In this document: one piece after another, positions 1 through 9,902 of the stretch
Layout of the letters: each line of letters begins with the position of its first letter
Numbering within the stretch: position 1 is the stretch's first letter
Assembly (NCBI GenBank): GCA_000648925.1
Contig: JFHF01000017.1
Span: forward strand, 86,817 to 150,816
DNA: 64,000 bases
Reading direction: 5' to 3'
Origin: Caballeronia jiangsuensis
GTDB taxonomy: Bacteria > Pseudomonadota > Gammaproteobacteria > Burkholderiales > Burkholderiaceae
Notes under the pieces: generated by a model
Database searches by the model: none
Told to the model about the DNA's origin: nothing
The model's input: only the letters and a program-made list of their open reading frames with translations
Translations under genes and position numbers: made by a program

Positions 1-207
1 CGGAACGATTTGCACTACGTATCGAATGACGCGCACGTCTTCCGATGCAGGCGCGACAACGTTGAGCGTCAGAATCAGGATGGTGAGCGCGATGATCGGC
101 AGGACGATCGTGATCGAGCCGGTAACGATATTCCAGGGCAGCCACCTGAACTTGCCGAAGATGAGCCACGCGATCGTCGCGTATATGGCGAGAAGAAGGA
201 TTTCCAT
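1..207 (-). CDS. HlyD/YiaV-like membrane fusion protein, N-terminus only
   Basis: Only the first 69 codons are inside the window, and the rest lies beyond base 1. The visible protein begins MEILLLAIYATIAWLIF and has two hydrophobic segments in its first 50 residues. This is the pattern of the E. coli YiaV group of HlyD-type periplasmic adaptor proteins, which sit in the inner membrane and work with an exporter. Its ATG shares one base with the stop codon of the upstream DUF3302 gene (TGATG), so the two are probably translationally coupled, as yiaW and yiaV are neighbours in E. coli. The family call rests on this pairing and the N-terminal pattern, because the adaptor domains themselves are not visible. 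Confidence 0.6.
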   Translation of the reverse strand, partial: MEILLLAIYATIAWLIFGKFRWLPWNIVTGSITIVLPIIALTILILTLNVVAPASEDVRVIRYVVQIVP

Positions 208-746
208 CAGGCTTCTCCTGCTTCCTTGGAGTTGTGTGCAGGCGGCGGAGCATTCGACTGAAGCGCCTCTAGTGCGTCGCGCGCGCGCCGCAGTTCCGGC
301 GGCAGAATGCGTCGGGCAGCGATGCTGTCGAGTTCGCCGAGGATATAGCCCAGTTCATCGCTGGGTAATGTCCCGAGCCTTGCCCGACGGACGGCTTCGA
401 GGAAGAAGTCATCGTGCTTATCGGTGCCGTAAGCCATGCGATAGCCAAGCGGTTTGAAATACGTCCAGAGCCATGCAATCGGCCAGAGGAGCCCGCCGAA
501 CACCAGTGAGAGAAAGCACAGCATCTGGATTGCTTCTTTTTGCGGATGATGACGCCTCTCCGCGATTTTTTCGGGCAGCACGTGAATAAGTAAAAGGATC
601 GTGATACACGCGACCGGCGCAAAGCAAATAACGAAGATGGCTAGCCAGTCAGCAATCTTGTCCACCGTTTCGCTGGACGCGTGTGCAAAGCCAAAAGAAG
701 GAATGAATGACAGAAGAACGCCAAGGAGCGTGTGATTGGCCTTCAT
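207..746 (-). CDS. DUF3302 (YiaW-like) inner membrane protein
   Basis: The product is 179 residues with an N-terminal hydrophobic stretch ending in FGFAHA, possibly a signal sequence, and two further membrane segments at about residues 33-55 and 78-97. The stretch around residues 58-100 (PEKIAERRHHPQKEAI, then LLWPIAWLW) matches the DUF3302 pattern of E. coli YiaW. The family has no assigned biochemical role. The ATG at 746 was chosen because an AGGGGG ribosome site lies about 8 bases upstream; a longer frame runs back to 1001 without such support. The gene is coupled to the HlyD-like gene downstream. The C-terminal 70 residues are charged and extend beyond the usual short family length. Confidence 0.7.
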   Translation of the reverse strand: MKANHTLLGVLLSFIPSFGFAHASSETVDKIADWLAIFVICFAPVACITILLLIHVLPEKIAERRHHPQKEAIQMLCFLSLVFGGLLWPIAWLWTYFKPLGYRMAYGTDKHDDFFLEAVRRARLGTLPSDELGYILGELDSIAARRILPPELRRARDALEALQSNAPPPAHNSKEAGEA

Positions 747-1157
747 CGCGTCGAACCCCCTAAAGGATCGCTCGTTGACTACCGTCAGTAATCGGTACCT
801 CTGAGCGTTTATGTTCATTCTTTCTACACGCCACAAACGAATACGCTGGTGGTGAACTTTGACCTGACTCATCGATATCACAGACTGTGTTCGACGCAAA
901 GGTGTCAGACGGGGGAGCGCATAAAAACGCCGAGGCGCGACGAAACGGACAAAGGGAAAGTTGCACTCGACGCATGCCATCGACGCGGTCGATGCATCCA
1001 TGATCTGAGAGACCCCCTTGGTTATTTACTAAGACATCGCAGAAAACATCGATGAAGCGAAAACAGTAAAAATCGACGGAAAGCTCGTCTCCGCCTTTAT
1101 TGCGAGTTGCGAATAGCCCTTGGTGAAAAAGTGAAATGAAGTATTATCGATGGCACT
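747..1157. other. Divergent intergenic region
   Basis: This 411-bp gap separates the minus-strand DUF3302 gene from the plus-strand LysR gene and must hold both promoters. It is somewhat more AT-rich than the flanks near 1050-1150. I could not identify a convincing LysR-type T-N11-A box, promoter pair or small gene. Confidence 0.4.
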
Positions 1158-2075
1158 ATGCGCCCAGCTAATACCAAGTCGTTGGACCTGAATCTGCTTG
1201 CGGTCTTCATGATGCTTTGGGATACCCGAAGCGTGACGCGGGCAAGCGATCGGCTGGCATTGACACAGCCTGCGGTCAGCCATGCGCTGCGTCGCTTGCG
1301 CGATGCAACCGGCGACGAATTGTTCGTGAACGCGAAAGGCGGACTCGTGCCGACCTCGCGAAGCGAGGCGCTGATAGGCCCCGTCAGAGAAGCGCTAGAA
1401 AAGATCCACGGCGCCCTTCGAGATCAGGAGACGTTTGTTCCCTCGCTGGCTCGAAGAGAGTTCAATATCGCGGCCGGCGACCTGGTGGAGTTTTCGTTCA
1501 TTCCCGAGTTGGTCGAACATATCCGGCAGCAGGCTCCCGGCATTGTCGTGCGGCTGGGACCTGTCCCGGAGGAAGGGCTCGCGTACCAGCGCCTGGAGTC
1601 CGGCGATCTCGATGCGGTCATCAGTGGTCAGCCGATCAAGGAGATGGGTGTCCACGACGAAACCCTCGCGCAGATCGACCTGCTCACCCTGGTCTGGAAG
1701 CGCGAAAACCTGAGCAAGCCCCGGTTTCCCCTCGCCTTGTATCTGAAGCGACCCCACGTGGTGATCCGGTTGCCAGATCGGCAAGGATCGATCGTCGATC
1801 AGACGCTTGCGCAACGCGGTTTGCAGCGGCAAATCGGTGCAGTGGTGCAGAACTTCATGGCAATGCCGATGGTCGCCGCGAGAACGGGATACATCTGCAA
1901 TGTCCCGAGCCGCATGGCCAGCACATTCGCGGAACTGTTCGAACTGAGTGTGCACGAGCCTCCCATCGCATTCGACACATCTCCGCTGTTCATGTCGTGG
2001 CATAGACGATTCGACGCGGATCCCGCGCACGCGTGGTTCCTGGATCAGATCCGGTTCGTCGTGTCCGTAGCCTGA
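1158..2075 (+). CDS. LysR-family transcriptional regulator
   Basis: The 305-residue protein has the length and layout of a LysR-type regulator. A winged helix-turn-helix lies at about residues 8-67 (SVTRASDRLALTQPAVSHAL), followed by a substrate-binding domain from about residue 95. The N-terminal pattern SLDLNLLAVF resembles the NahR/NodD-like branch, whose members often activate catabolic operons in response to an aromatic or other small inducer. It lies 327 bp upstream of, and in the same direction as, the flavin monooxygenase cluster, so it is the obvious candidate regulator of that cluster. It could equally control the divergent DUF3302/HlyD pair. The inducer is unknown. Confidence 0.85.
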   Translation: MRPANTKSLDLNLLAVFMMLWDTRSVTRASDRLALTQPAVSHALRRLRDATGDELFVNAKGGLVPTSRSEALIGPVREALEKIHGALRDQETFVPSLARREFNIAAGDLVEFSFIPELVEHIRQQAPGIVVRLGPVPEEGLAYQRLESGDLDAVISGQPIKEMGVHDETLAQIDLLTLVWKRENLSKPRFPLALYLKRPHVVIRLPDRQGSIVDQTLAQRGLQRQIGAVVQNFMAMPMVAARTGYICNVPSRMASTFAELFELSVHEPPIAFDTSPLFMSWHRRFDADPAHAWFLDQIRFVVSVA

Positions 2076-2402
2076 GGGCGACGACACTCACGCAGGTGTC
2101 ATGACCCGACGAGGTTTGAAGCGAGCGTGCTCGACTACGACAGCTCGAACAGTTCCCCTTGCGCGCTTCATTCACCACTTGAACTAAGGGATAACGTGAC
2201 CTCGACGGGCCTCGCGCCTGCGTTCGAGTTCATTCCCGACATCAGTGATTTCCCTTGCTCCCACGCGGCTCATCGTGCGCATTTCCATGCGGACAATCGG
2301 GTATTAATCGTGTGCATGTGACAAATTAGAACACTTCATTTTACTTATGTATGTGTCGCTGATGTTATGTAGGCATTGAGCACGCACAACAAGGAGACAC
2401 AC
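2076..2402 (+). promoter_or_regulatory. Leader and probable promoter of the monooxygenase cluster
   Basis: This 327-bp gap precedes the first gene of the catabolic cluster. The last 100 bases are clearly more AT-rich than the surroundings (2300-2370), as expected of a promoter. It ends in a strong AAGGAG ribosome site at 2391-2396. I see no confident -35/-10 pair or operator. The placement as promoter is inferred from position and composition only. Confidence 0.4.
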
Positions 2403-3467
2403 ATGAGTCACGCAGTTCCCCTCTCGATGGGCTGGTTCTGCCCCACGCTCGGCGACACGAGCGCATTCGGCGATCCGTCCAAGGCCTTTCCTCAGTCGAT
2501 GGAGCACTTCGAGCGCGTCACCCGCGCCGCCGAAAATGCCGGCTTCGACTACATGCTGGTGCCGGTCACGCCGTACTGCTGGGATGCGTGGGTGGCGGCG
2601 TCGTTCGTCGTCAGCCGCACGTCGAAGATCAAGGCCCTCATCGCCGTCAAGCCCGGCTTCATCCATCCGGTCGCTCAGGCCAAGATGATCTCGTCCTTCG
2701 ATCAGATGTCGAACGGGCGCATCTACATCAATCTCATTGCCGGTCTCAGCGAAAAAGACGCTATCGCTGAGGGGCAACTGGGTTCGAAAGAGGCGCGTTA
2801 CGAGCAGCTCGAAGAAGAGGTCGTCATCATCAAGAAGCTGCTGTCGGAGGAGCATGTCGAATACTCCGGCAAGTACTACAGCGTCGACAAGCCGCTGATC
2901 ATTCCGAAGGCGGTGCAGCACCCGCATCCGCCGATCTTCCTCGGCGGCGGCTCGGAACAGGCAGCCGAGATCTCCGCTCGCCACTCGGCCGTGCATCTTT
3001 TCTGGGGCGACTATCCGGAGCGCATCGCCGGGCAGGTCAAGGAGATGCGTGCCCGTGCCGCGAAGTACGGCCGCGAAGACGAACTGCGTTTCGCCATGCG
3101 CCTGCAGATCGTTTGCCGCGAGACCGAAGACGAAGCATGGGAAGCGGCGAATCAACTGGTCGAGGGCGCGCAAGGCTGGAAGGACCAGGCCACGAACCTG
3201 AGCGCGAACATGAATTCGGTTGCCAACCAGCGCCAGCGTGAACTGGCGCAGACGGTCGGCAGCAAGATGACGCCCCATCTGTGGACCGGCATCACGGAAG
3301 TGCGTCCCGGTGCGGGCGTCGCGGTAGTCGGCAATCCGCAGCAGGTGGCCGCGCAACTCCTGGAGTTCGTCGACGCGGGTTGCAGTGGTTTCTGCCTGTC
3401 GGGCTACCCGCACCACGAAGAAGCCGAGCGCTTCGGACGTTTGGTCATGCCGCTGCTGAAGCGGTAA
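2403..3467 (+). CDS. LLM-class flavin-dependent monooxygenase (SsuD-like)
   Basis: The 354-residue protein has the pattern of the bacterial luciferase/alkanesulfonate monooxygenase family, which uses reduced FMN and O2. Characteristic stretches are the N-terminal MGWFCPT strand, the region FDQMSNGRIYINLIAG near residue 100, and HPPIFLGGGSEQAAEI near residue 180. Such enzymes need a separate reductase, and the next gene supplies one. The start at 2403 follows AAGGAGACACAC; an upstream in-frame ATG at 2376 has no such site. SsuD-type enzymes convert their substrates to aldehydes, which would fit the aldehyde dehydrogenase and CoA ligase downstream. The substrate cannot be read from the sequence, and no sulfonate transporter is nearby. 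Confidence 0.85.
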   Translation: MSHAVPLSMGWFCPTLGDTSAFGDPSKAFPQSMEHFERVTRAAENAGFDYMLVPVTPYCWDAWVAASFVVSRTSKIKALIAVKPGFIHPVAQAKMISSFDQMSNGRIYINLIAGLSEKDAIAEGQLGSKEARYEQLEEEVVIIKKLLSEEHVEYSGKYYSVDKPLIIPKAVQHPHPPIFLGGGSEQAAEISARHSAVHLFWGDYPERIAGQVKEMRARAAKYGREDELRFAMRLQIVCRETEDEAWEAANQLVEGAQGWKDQATNLSANMNSVANQRQRELAQTVGSKMTPHLWTGITEVRPGAGVAVVGNPQQVAAQLLEFVDAGCSGFCLSGYPHHEEAERFGRLVMPLLKR

Positions 3468-3553
3468 CGAAAGCACATCGAAGCAAGACATTACAGTCCC
3501 GGCCCACACGATCAAAACAACTAATCGGCCGGGACATAGAGACGGAGACAGAC

Positions 3554-4564
3554 ATGAATACGGCAATCGACGCCAAGCAATTTCGCAAGGCCCTCGGCTC
3601 ATTTACCACGGGCGTTACGATCGTCACCACTAAAGGTGAAGACGGAAAAGACTACGGACTGACGGCGAACAGCTTCAACTCCGTTTCGATGGACCCGCCC
3701 ATGGTGCTCTGGAGCCTGGGAAAGAAATCTTCCAGCCTGCCGGTCTTCGCGGCCACCGGGCATTTCGCGGTGCATATCCTCGCGGCCGATCAGGAACGCC
3801 TGTCGAATCAGTTTGCGAAGAGCGGAACCGACAAGTTCGCGGGCTGCAAGCTTGCGCGCGGCGATGGCGGCGTCCCGTTGCTCGAAGGCTGCTCGGCACG
3901 GTTCGAATGCCGCGTGGTTCACCAGTACGAAGGAGGCGACCACGTCATCTTCGTCGGAGAAGTCATGAACTTCGACAGCTTCGAGCAGCCGCCGCTGGTT
4001 TTTCACGGAGGAAACTACGGTTTGGTGATGAAGAAGGCAGAGGACGTCGCCGATGCGAATTCGAGCTTCGGTAACGGCTGGCTCGGCTTTTTGCTGGCTC
4101 GCGCCTATTATCAATTATTGATGCCGGTCAGGCAGAACCTGCGCAGCAATGGCCTGCGCGACATCGACTACGACATTCTGACCGTGCTGAGCATGGGCGA
4201 TAGAAGAACGGTCGCGGAACTCGATCAACTCGTGTCGATTTCCGGCTCGCGAGTGTCGGAAGGCGATATCCACAAGCTAGTGGAGGGCGGTCTCCTCGCG
4301 CTGGAAGTGAGCGATCACGGCGAGCGCGTGGTGTGCTTTACCGAGGCTGGCCGCCTTTACGTATTCGAGTTGCTGGCCATCGCCAAGGCGGCGCAGAGCG
4401 ATGCGGAAAGCGATCTCGACTACCGCGAGGCGCAAGTCATGACGCTGTTGCTGAAGCGCGTCATCCGCTCGACGGCGGCAACGCTTCCCGATCATTGGCA
4501 GAAGAATCATTTCTGGCGGGGCAACAATCTTTGGAACGACACCGCATCGCCCAACGCGGCATGA
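3554..4564 (+). CDS. Flavin reductase fused to a MarR-like winged-helix domain
   Basis: The 336-residue protein has two parts. Residues about 8-165 form a flavin reductase domain (KALGSFTTGVTIVTT, TANSFNSVSMDPPMVLW, GDHVIFVGEV) that makes reduced FMN or FAD from NAD(P)H. Residues about 180-310 look like a MarR-type winged helix (DYDILTVLS, VAELDQLVSISGSRVSEG, KLVEGGLLALEV). The same architecture is known in the C1 reductase of Acinetobacter 4-hydroxyphenylacetate hydroxylase, where the C-terminal domain restrains the reductase until the aromatic substrate binds. By analogy this protein may be switched on by the cluster's own substrate. It lies 86 bp after the monooxygenase and is presumably its partner. 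GGAGACAGAC precedes the ATG. Confidence 0.85.
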   Translation: MNTAIDAKQFRKALGSFTTGVTIVTTKGEDGKDYGLTANSFNSVSMDPPMVLWSLGKKSSSLPVFAATGHFAVHILAADQERLSNQFAKSGTDKFAGCKLARGDGGVPLLEGCSARFECRVVHQYEGGDHVIFVGEVMNFDSFEQPPLVFHGGNYGLVMKKAEDVADANSSFGNGWLGFLLARAYYQLLMPVRQNLRSNGLRDIDYDILTVLSMGDRRTVAELDQLVSISGSRVSEGDIHKLVEGGLLALEVSDHGERVVCFTEAGRLYVFELLAIAKAAQSDAESDLDYREAQVMTLLLKRVIRSTAATLPDHWQKNHFWRGNNLWNDTASPNAA

Positions 4565-4709
4565 CGCGCTGAAGCTCCAGAAAGATATCCAGAGCCATCG
4601 AAAGTCGCGTTCAGCTACGCTGCGTGACAATCGCCAGACTTATACCTAATTAATGCCCGATCGATCGCCAATAAAAAAAATCAGGCGATCCGATGAAGGG
4701 GAGACAAAC

Positions 4710-6155
4710 ATGAGAGCAGAGACAATTGAACCGCGCCAGGACAAGTATGCTGGTCGGCGGGAAGTTTCAAGTACGAGTGCGGGCCGTTCCTGGTATGCGG
4801 TCAGCGTCTTGCTGGTTGCCTACATTTTTTCCATCATGGATCGGCAGATCCTCACGCTGCTGGTGGGCCCGATTCAGCAGACACTGCACGTCAACGACAC
4901 GCTGATAGGAACGCTGCACGGCTTCACCTTCGCGGTCTTTTATGCGCTGATGGGACTGCCGATTGCCCGCATCATCGATCGCGGTGATCGGCGTTTGATC
5001 ATTGCGATCGGCATCGCCCTGTGGAGTCTCGCGACGGCCGCCGGCGGCCTCGCGACCGAGTACTGGCATCTGCTGCTCGCCCGCGTGGGTGTGGCGGTTG
5101 GCGAAGCGGTCCTGATTCCGGGCGCGGTGTCCCTCATCGCCGATCTGTTCCCGGCCGGCCGGCGTGGTCGTCCCATGAGCCTGTTCGGCGCGAGCGGATC
5201 GTTCGGCTCCGGCGCCGGGCTGATCGCGGGAGGATTGATTCTGGGCGTGTTCAACGTTTCGCCTCCTGTGCTGCCGTGGCTGGGCGCGCTCCATCCGTGG
5301 CAGGCTACGTTCATGGTTCTGGGTCTGCCGGGTCTGATCGTCGCATTGATGATGCTGGCTGTGCCGGAACCCAGAAATGCGCGCCGCGCTGCCGGAATCC
5401 ACTCTTCCGACGACACGAACGCGCAACCGAAAGGCGTGGAAGTGGCTCTGGTCAGGCGCTACATCGCCGAGAACCGCAGGACGATGATCGCGCTCATGAT
5501 CGGCGCAGGGTTTTTCAATGCCTGCGTGTACGGTTGGGCCGCCTGGGCGCCGACGTACTTCGTGCGTGAATTCGGCTGGAAGTACCCGCAGATCGGCGCG
5601 GTGCTGGGCGTGCTGCTGGCTGTGATCGGTCCGCTCAGCGCGATGTTCGGTGGCTGGCTCGGCGGCTTCTGGACGCGTCGCGGCGTGCCTCACGGCTACC
5701 TTCGCGTGGCAGTCGCGGGCGGTGTCGGCATTGCTGTGTCGACTGTCGGGATGATAAGCATGCCGAACGCAAATCTGGCGCTCGTCTTCATGACATTGAC
5801 GACGTGCTTCACGTTTCTGATGTTTGCCGCCGGGCCGCTGGCAGTTCAGGAAATTGCCCCGAGCCCCATGCGCGGCCAGTTCGCGGCGTTCTATACGGGC
5901 ATCGTGAACCTGATGGGCGCGGGCTGCGGTCCGGTCGCAATAGGCATTCTGACCGACCACGTGTTCCGCGATCCGAGCGCGGTCGGGCGTTCGATCGGAA
6001 TCCTCTGCTTCTCATGCGGCATGACCGCCGCACTCATCTTCCGATTCGGCTTCGCGTCGTATCGCAACACGCTGAAGAACGCGGCCGACTGGCATCCCGT
6101 GCCCGTCGCCGCCATCGGGCAAGCGGCGTCGAAAGCCAGCGCGCCGGTGCGCTGA
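4710..6155 (+). CDS. MFS transporter, spinster-like
   Basis: The 481-residue protein is a 12-helix major facilitator. The first helix carries MDRQILTLLVGPIQQ, followed by a loop GLPIARIIDRGDRR and the helix LLARVGVAVGEAVLIPGA, a pattern seen in spinster-type MFS carriers and related organic acid permeases. It should sit in the inner membrane and import, or export, the cluster substrate or a product. The ATG at 4710 follows GGGGAGACAAAC; a start at 4653 lies in frame but lacks a ribosome site. It lies between the reductase and the aldehyde dehydrogenase in the same direction. Substrate and direction cannot be inferred from the sequence. Confidence 0.85.
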   Translation: MRAETIEPRQDKYAGRREVSSTSAGRSWYAVSVLLVAYIFSIMDRQILTLLVGPIQQTLHVNDTLIGTLHGFTFAVFYALMGLPIARIIDRGDRRLIIAIGIALWSLATAAGGLATEYWHLLLARVGVAVGEAVLIPGAVSLIADLFPAGRRGRPMSLFGASGSFGSGAGLIAGGLILGVFNVSPPVLPWLGALHPWQATFMVLGLPGLIVALMMLAVPEPRNARRAAGIHSSDDTNAQPKGVEVALVRRYIAENRRTMIALMIGAGFFNACVYGWAAWAPTYFVREFGWKYPQIGAVLGVLLAVIGPLSAMFGGWLGGFWTRRGVPHGYLRVAVAGGVGIAVSTVGMISMPNANLALVFMTLTTCFTFLMFAAGPLAVQEIAPSPMRGQFAAFYTGIVNLMGAGCGPVAIGILTDHVFRDPSAVGRSIGILCFSCGMTAALIFRFGFASYRNTLKNAADWHPVPVAAIGQAASKASAPVR

Positions 6156-6287
6156 CGCTACGCGGTCGGTAGCGAACCAAACAAAACTGTCTGCGTCACG
6201 AAGCATGCACGGCGAAAGCCGGGCAAGGCCTCGTGCGCTCTAAAGATTCGATATCTCGATAACCAGGTTAATTGAGGAGCAGGAACC

Positions 6288-7714
6288 GTGAAAATTTTCG
6301 ATCGGGTTTATATCAACGGCAAATGGATGGACCCGCACGGTAGCGAATATGCCGATGTGACCAACGCGTCCACGGAAGACGTCATCGGACGCGTGCGCCT
6401 CGGCGACGCAACCGATGCCGACCACGCCGTGCGCGCCGCCCGCGCCGCGTTCGAACGTTGGTCGCAAACCACGCCGGGGCAGCGTGCCGAACGGATCGCG
6501 AAGATTGCACAAGGCCTCGAAGCCCGCGCCGCGGAAGTGGCGCAACTCGTCAGCGATGAAGTCGGCACGCCGATCGGCTGGTCGCAGTTTGCGCAGACCG
6601 GCGCGGCGATCGGGCATTTCGCGGTGGCGGCGCAGTTGCTCGGCGGCTTCGAGTTTGCCGAAACCGTGGGCAACTCCGAAGTGTTGCGCGAACCGGTCGG
6701 TGTCGTGGCCTGCATCACGCCGTGGAATTATCCGCTCACGCTGATCGCGGCCAAGGTCGCGCCGGCGCTGGCCGCGGGCTGCACCGTCGTGCTCAAGCCG
6801 TCGGAAGTGGCGCCGCTCACGGCCTATCTTCTCGCCGAGGTGATCCACGAGGCAGGCTTGCCGGCGGGCGTATTCAACCTGGTGCCGGGTTTCGGTCCGG
6901 TAGTGGGTGAGGCGCTGGTGTCGCACCCCGAGGTCGACATGGTGTCGTTCACGGGTTCGACAGGCGCGGGCCGCCGGGTCACCGAACTCGGCGCGCAGAC
7001 CGTCAAGCGCGTTGCGCTCGAACTGGGAGGCAAGTCCGCCGCGATCATCCTCGACGATGCCGATTTCGCCGCCGCAGTCCCCGGCGCGATCAACGCGTGC
7101 TTTCTCAACAACGGTCAGACCTGCTTTGCCCATACGCGCATGCTGGTGCCGAAAGCGCGCATGGAAGAGGTCAAGCAGATCGCCGCTCGATTGGTCGGCG
7201 GCATGAAAGTAGGCAGTCCCCTGAACGAACAGACCCAGATCGGCCCGGTCATCTCGGCTGTGCAGCGGCAACGCGTGCAGGACATATCCGCAAGGGCATG
7301 GAAGAGGGCGCCGAACTCGTGAGCGGCGGCCCGGACGCGCCCGCAGGGCTGGAGCGAGGCTTCTTCGTCAAGCCGACGGTGTTCGCGAACGTCACATCGA
7401 AGATGACGATTGCCCGGGAAGAAATCTTCGGTCCGGTGCTGAGCATCCTTGCTTATGAAGATGAGGACGATGCCGTGCGCATCGCCAACGACTCGATCTA
7501 CGGCTTGAGCGGCGCGGTCTGGTCGGCCGATGTCGGGCGTGCGAAGCGCGTCGCGCGTCGGCTGCGCACAGGTCAGGTGGATATCAACGGGGCGCCGTTC
7601 AATCTGCTTGCGCCGTTCGGCGGCTACAAGCAGTCGGGCAACGGCCGCGAGTTCGGCAAGTACGGCCTCGAGGAATACCTCGAATTCAAGGCCGTGCAGT
7701 TACCCGTTCAGTGA
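6288..7714 (+). pseudogene. Aldehyde dehydrogenase, interrupted by a -1 frameshift
   Basis: The first frame (GTG at 6288, stop at 7322) gives a normal NAD(P)-dependent aldehyde dehydrogenase start, including VACITPWNYPL, the catalytic-Glu motif ELGGKSA and the catalytic-Cys motif [11 protein letters not shown]. After QRQRVQD near 7283 the reading passes into nonsense. The remaining family sequence ([15 protein letters not shown] through [10 protein letters not shown] and [14 protein letters not shown]) continues in another frame to 7714. Adding one base between 7283 and 7284 would restore a full protein of about 475 residues with the family length. Everything else is well preserved, so this is either a recent inactivating mutation or a sequencing error. 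In the cluster it would oxidise the aldehyde made by the monooxygenase. Confidence 0.85.
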
Positions 7715-7726
7715 AAGGACGATCTC

Positions 7727-9352
7727 ATGTTTGGATCAATGATGGACCGACCGTTGCTGGTTTCGTCCCTGCTCGAGCACGCCGAGCGCCAGTTCGGGAA
7801 TAGCGAAATCGTATCGCGTGAAACGAGCGGCGCGTTACACCGGTACACGTTTGCCGATGCCGCGAAGCGAGCGCGACAACTGGCTCGCGCGCTCGCGCAG
7901 TTCGGGGTGAAGCATGGAAGCCGTGTCGCATCGCTGGCATGGAACGACCATCGGCACCTGGAAGCGTACTTCGGCGTGTCGGGCAGCGGTGCGGTGCTGC
8001 ACACCTGCAATCCGCGCCTGCATCCGGAGCAGCTCGTCTATATCGTCAACCACGCGGAAGACGAAGTGCTGCTCTTCGACAGCGCCTTCCTGCCGCTGGT
8101 GGAGGCGATTGCGGCGCATTGCCCGACGATCCGCCACTACGTGCTGTTGGGCGGCCCGCAGGAGATGCCGAAAGACGGTCGTTTCCCGAATCTCGTTTGC
8201 TACGAGGACCTGCTGGCGGCATGTGAAGATGACTTCGTCTGGCCCGAACTCGACGAGCGCATGGCGAGCTCGCTTTGCTATACGTCGGGCACGACGGGCA
8301 ATCCGAAAGGCGTGCTCTACTCACACCGCTCGACGATACTCCACACGTTCGCGGTCAGCCTGCCCGACACGCTTTCGCTCTCCGCGCACGACTGTCTCCT
8401 GCCGGTCGTGCCGATGTTTCACGTCAACGCGTGGGGCATTCCCTACGCAGCCGCGATGAACGGCTGCAAGCTGGTGCTGCCGGGACCGAAGCTCGACGGC
8501 GCGAGCCTGTACGAGCTGATCGAGGGCGAAGGAGTGACATGCAGCGCCGGCGTGCCGACCATCTGGCTTGGCCTCACGCAACACATGGAGCAGCACGATC
8601 TATCGCTTTCGACGATGAAGCGCACCGTGGTCGGCGGCTCGGCGATGCCCGAAGCACTGATTCGCACGTGGACACAAAAGTTCGGCGTCGAGGTGCGGCA
8701 CGCGTGGGGGATGACGGAAACGAGCCCCCTCGGCACGCAGGGAAGCCTGCTGCCCAAGCACGCGAACCTGACGATCGAGCAGCAATGCGCGCAGCGCGCG
8801 AAGCAGGGGCGTGCGGTGTTCGGCGTCGAAATGCGGATCGTCGATGCAAGCGGCAACGAGCAAGCGCGCGATGGCAAGAGCGTCGGCGAGCTGATGGTTC
8901 GCGGACCGTGGATTGCCGCGGCGTATTTCAAGGGCGAGGAGTCCGTGTTGCGTGACGGCTGGTTTCCGACCGGCGACATCGCCACCATCGATGCCGACGG
9001 TTACATGCAGATCACCGATCGTGTGAAAGACGTCATCAAATCCGGCGGCGAGTGGATCAGTTCCATCGACCTTGAGAACGCGGCCATCGGACATGCGGCG
9101 GTGTCGATGGCGGCGGTGATCGGCGTCAAACATCCGAAGTGGGATGAGCGGCCGGTGATGTTCGTCGTGACGAAGCCCGGGCAGACCGTGGACAAGGCGG
9201 AGATTCTCGCTTACCTCGAGGACAAGGTCGCGAAGTGGTGGCTACCCGACGAAGTGATTTTCCTCGATGCACTGCCGATCGGCGCGACGGGCAAGGTACA
9301 GAAAATGGATTTGCGCCAGCAGTATGCGAACGTGCTGACGCGTTCGGCTTAA
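7727..9352 (+). CDS. AMP-forming acyl-CoA synthetase (fatty-acid type)
   Basis: The 541-residue protein belongs to the ANL adenylate-forming family. It has the ATP-binding motif [12 protein letters not shown] near residue 185, the [10 protein letters not shown] motif near residue 328, the hinge region [21 protein letters not shown], and the C-terminal lysine motif [14 protein letters not shown]. It resembles the medium/long-chain fatty acyl-CoA ligases (about 540 residues) that activate a carboxylic acid to its CoA thioester via an acyl-AMP. It starts 12 bp after the aldehyde dehydrogenase, so the two are probably cotranscribed. The expected sequence is aldehyde to acid to acyl-CoA. The exact acid is unknown. 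Confidence 0.88.
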   Translation: MFGSMMDRPLLVSSLLEHAERQFGNSEIVSRETSGALHRYTFADAAKRARQLARALAQFGVKHGSRVASLAWNDHRHLEAYFGVSGSGAVLHTCNPRLHPEQLVYIVNHAEDEVLLFDSAFLPLVEAIAAHCPTIRHYVLLGGPQEMPKDGRFPNLVCYEDLLAACEDDFVWPELDERMASSLCYTSGTTGNPKGVLYSHRSTILHTFAVSLPDTLSLSAHDCLLPVVPMFHVNAWGIPYAAAMNGCKLVLPGPKLDGASLYELIEGEGVTCSAGVPTIWLGLTQHMEQHDLSLSTMKRTVVGGSAMPEALIRTWTQKFGVEVRHAWGMTETSPLGTQGSLLPKHANLTIEQQCAQRAKQGRAVFGVEMRIVDASGNEQARDGKSVGELMVRGPWIAAAYFKGEESVLRDGWFPTGDIATIDADGYMQITDRVKDVIKSGGEWISSIDLENAAIGHAAVSMAAVIGVKHPKWDERPVMFVVTKPGQTVDKAEILAYLEDKVAKWWLPDEVIFLDALPIGATGKVQKMDLRQQYANVLTRSA

Positions 9353-9439
9353 TTAGTTTGCCTGCACGTTCTTGTGCGACGAGGCGGCTTTCACAACGGG
9401 CTGACGGCCGATGGCCATCAGCTTCCATCAGGAAAAAAC

Positions 9440-9853
9440 ATGAATGAGATCAAGGGTGGCTGCCTGTGCGGCAGCGTTCGCTATCAAACGGCGCAAGCGC
9501 CTCTGATGAGCGCGGTATGCCATTGCATCCATTGCCAGAAGCAGTCCGGCAGTGCGTTCTCGACCAACGTGGTCGTGCCTTCCGCGGGCTTCGAGATTGC
9601 GGCATCGACCCTCGCCACGTTCAATGACGTAGGCGAAAGCGGCGCAGGCGTCAAACGCCACTTCTGCCGGAATTGCGGCTCGCCGGTGTACACCGAACTG
9701 GACGCCAATCCGGATGTCGTCGCGATCAAGGCCGGTACGCTCGATGACCCTTCGTGGGTGCAGCCGCAAGTGCATATGTGGCGTTGTTCGGCGAAATCCT
9801 GGGGGCAGGTTTCCGAGGGCGCCGTTTGCTTCGATCGCAATCCCCCGGCCTGA
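9440..9853 (+). CDS. GFA (CENP-V)-domain zinc-binding protein
   Basis: The 137-residue protein shows the full Cys pattern of the GFA/CENP-V fold: GGCLCGSVRY at residues 6-15, a second set in CHCIHCQKQSGSAF near residue 30, and FCRNCGSPVY near residue 76. The family is named for glutathione-dependent formaldehyde-activating enzyme, but most members have no proven activity. In this cluster it might handle a glutathione adduct of an aldehyde released by the monooxygenase, which is inference only. The ATG at 9440 follows CAGGAAAAAAC; the frame is open further upstream without a ribosome site. Confidence 0.85.
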   Translation: MNEIKGGCLCGSVRYQTAQAPLMSAVCHCIHCQKQSGSAFSTNVVVPSAGFEIAASTLATFNDVGESGAGVKRHFCRNCGSPVYTELDANPDVVAIKAGTLDDPSWVQPQVHMWRCSAKSWGQVSEGAVCFDRNPPA

Positions 9854-9902
9854 ATCCACAGCGCCGCGCGGACGCCAATCTAATCAATCAGGAATGCATG
9901 AG

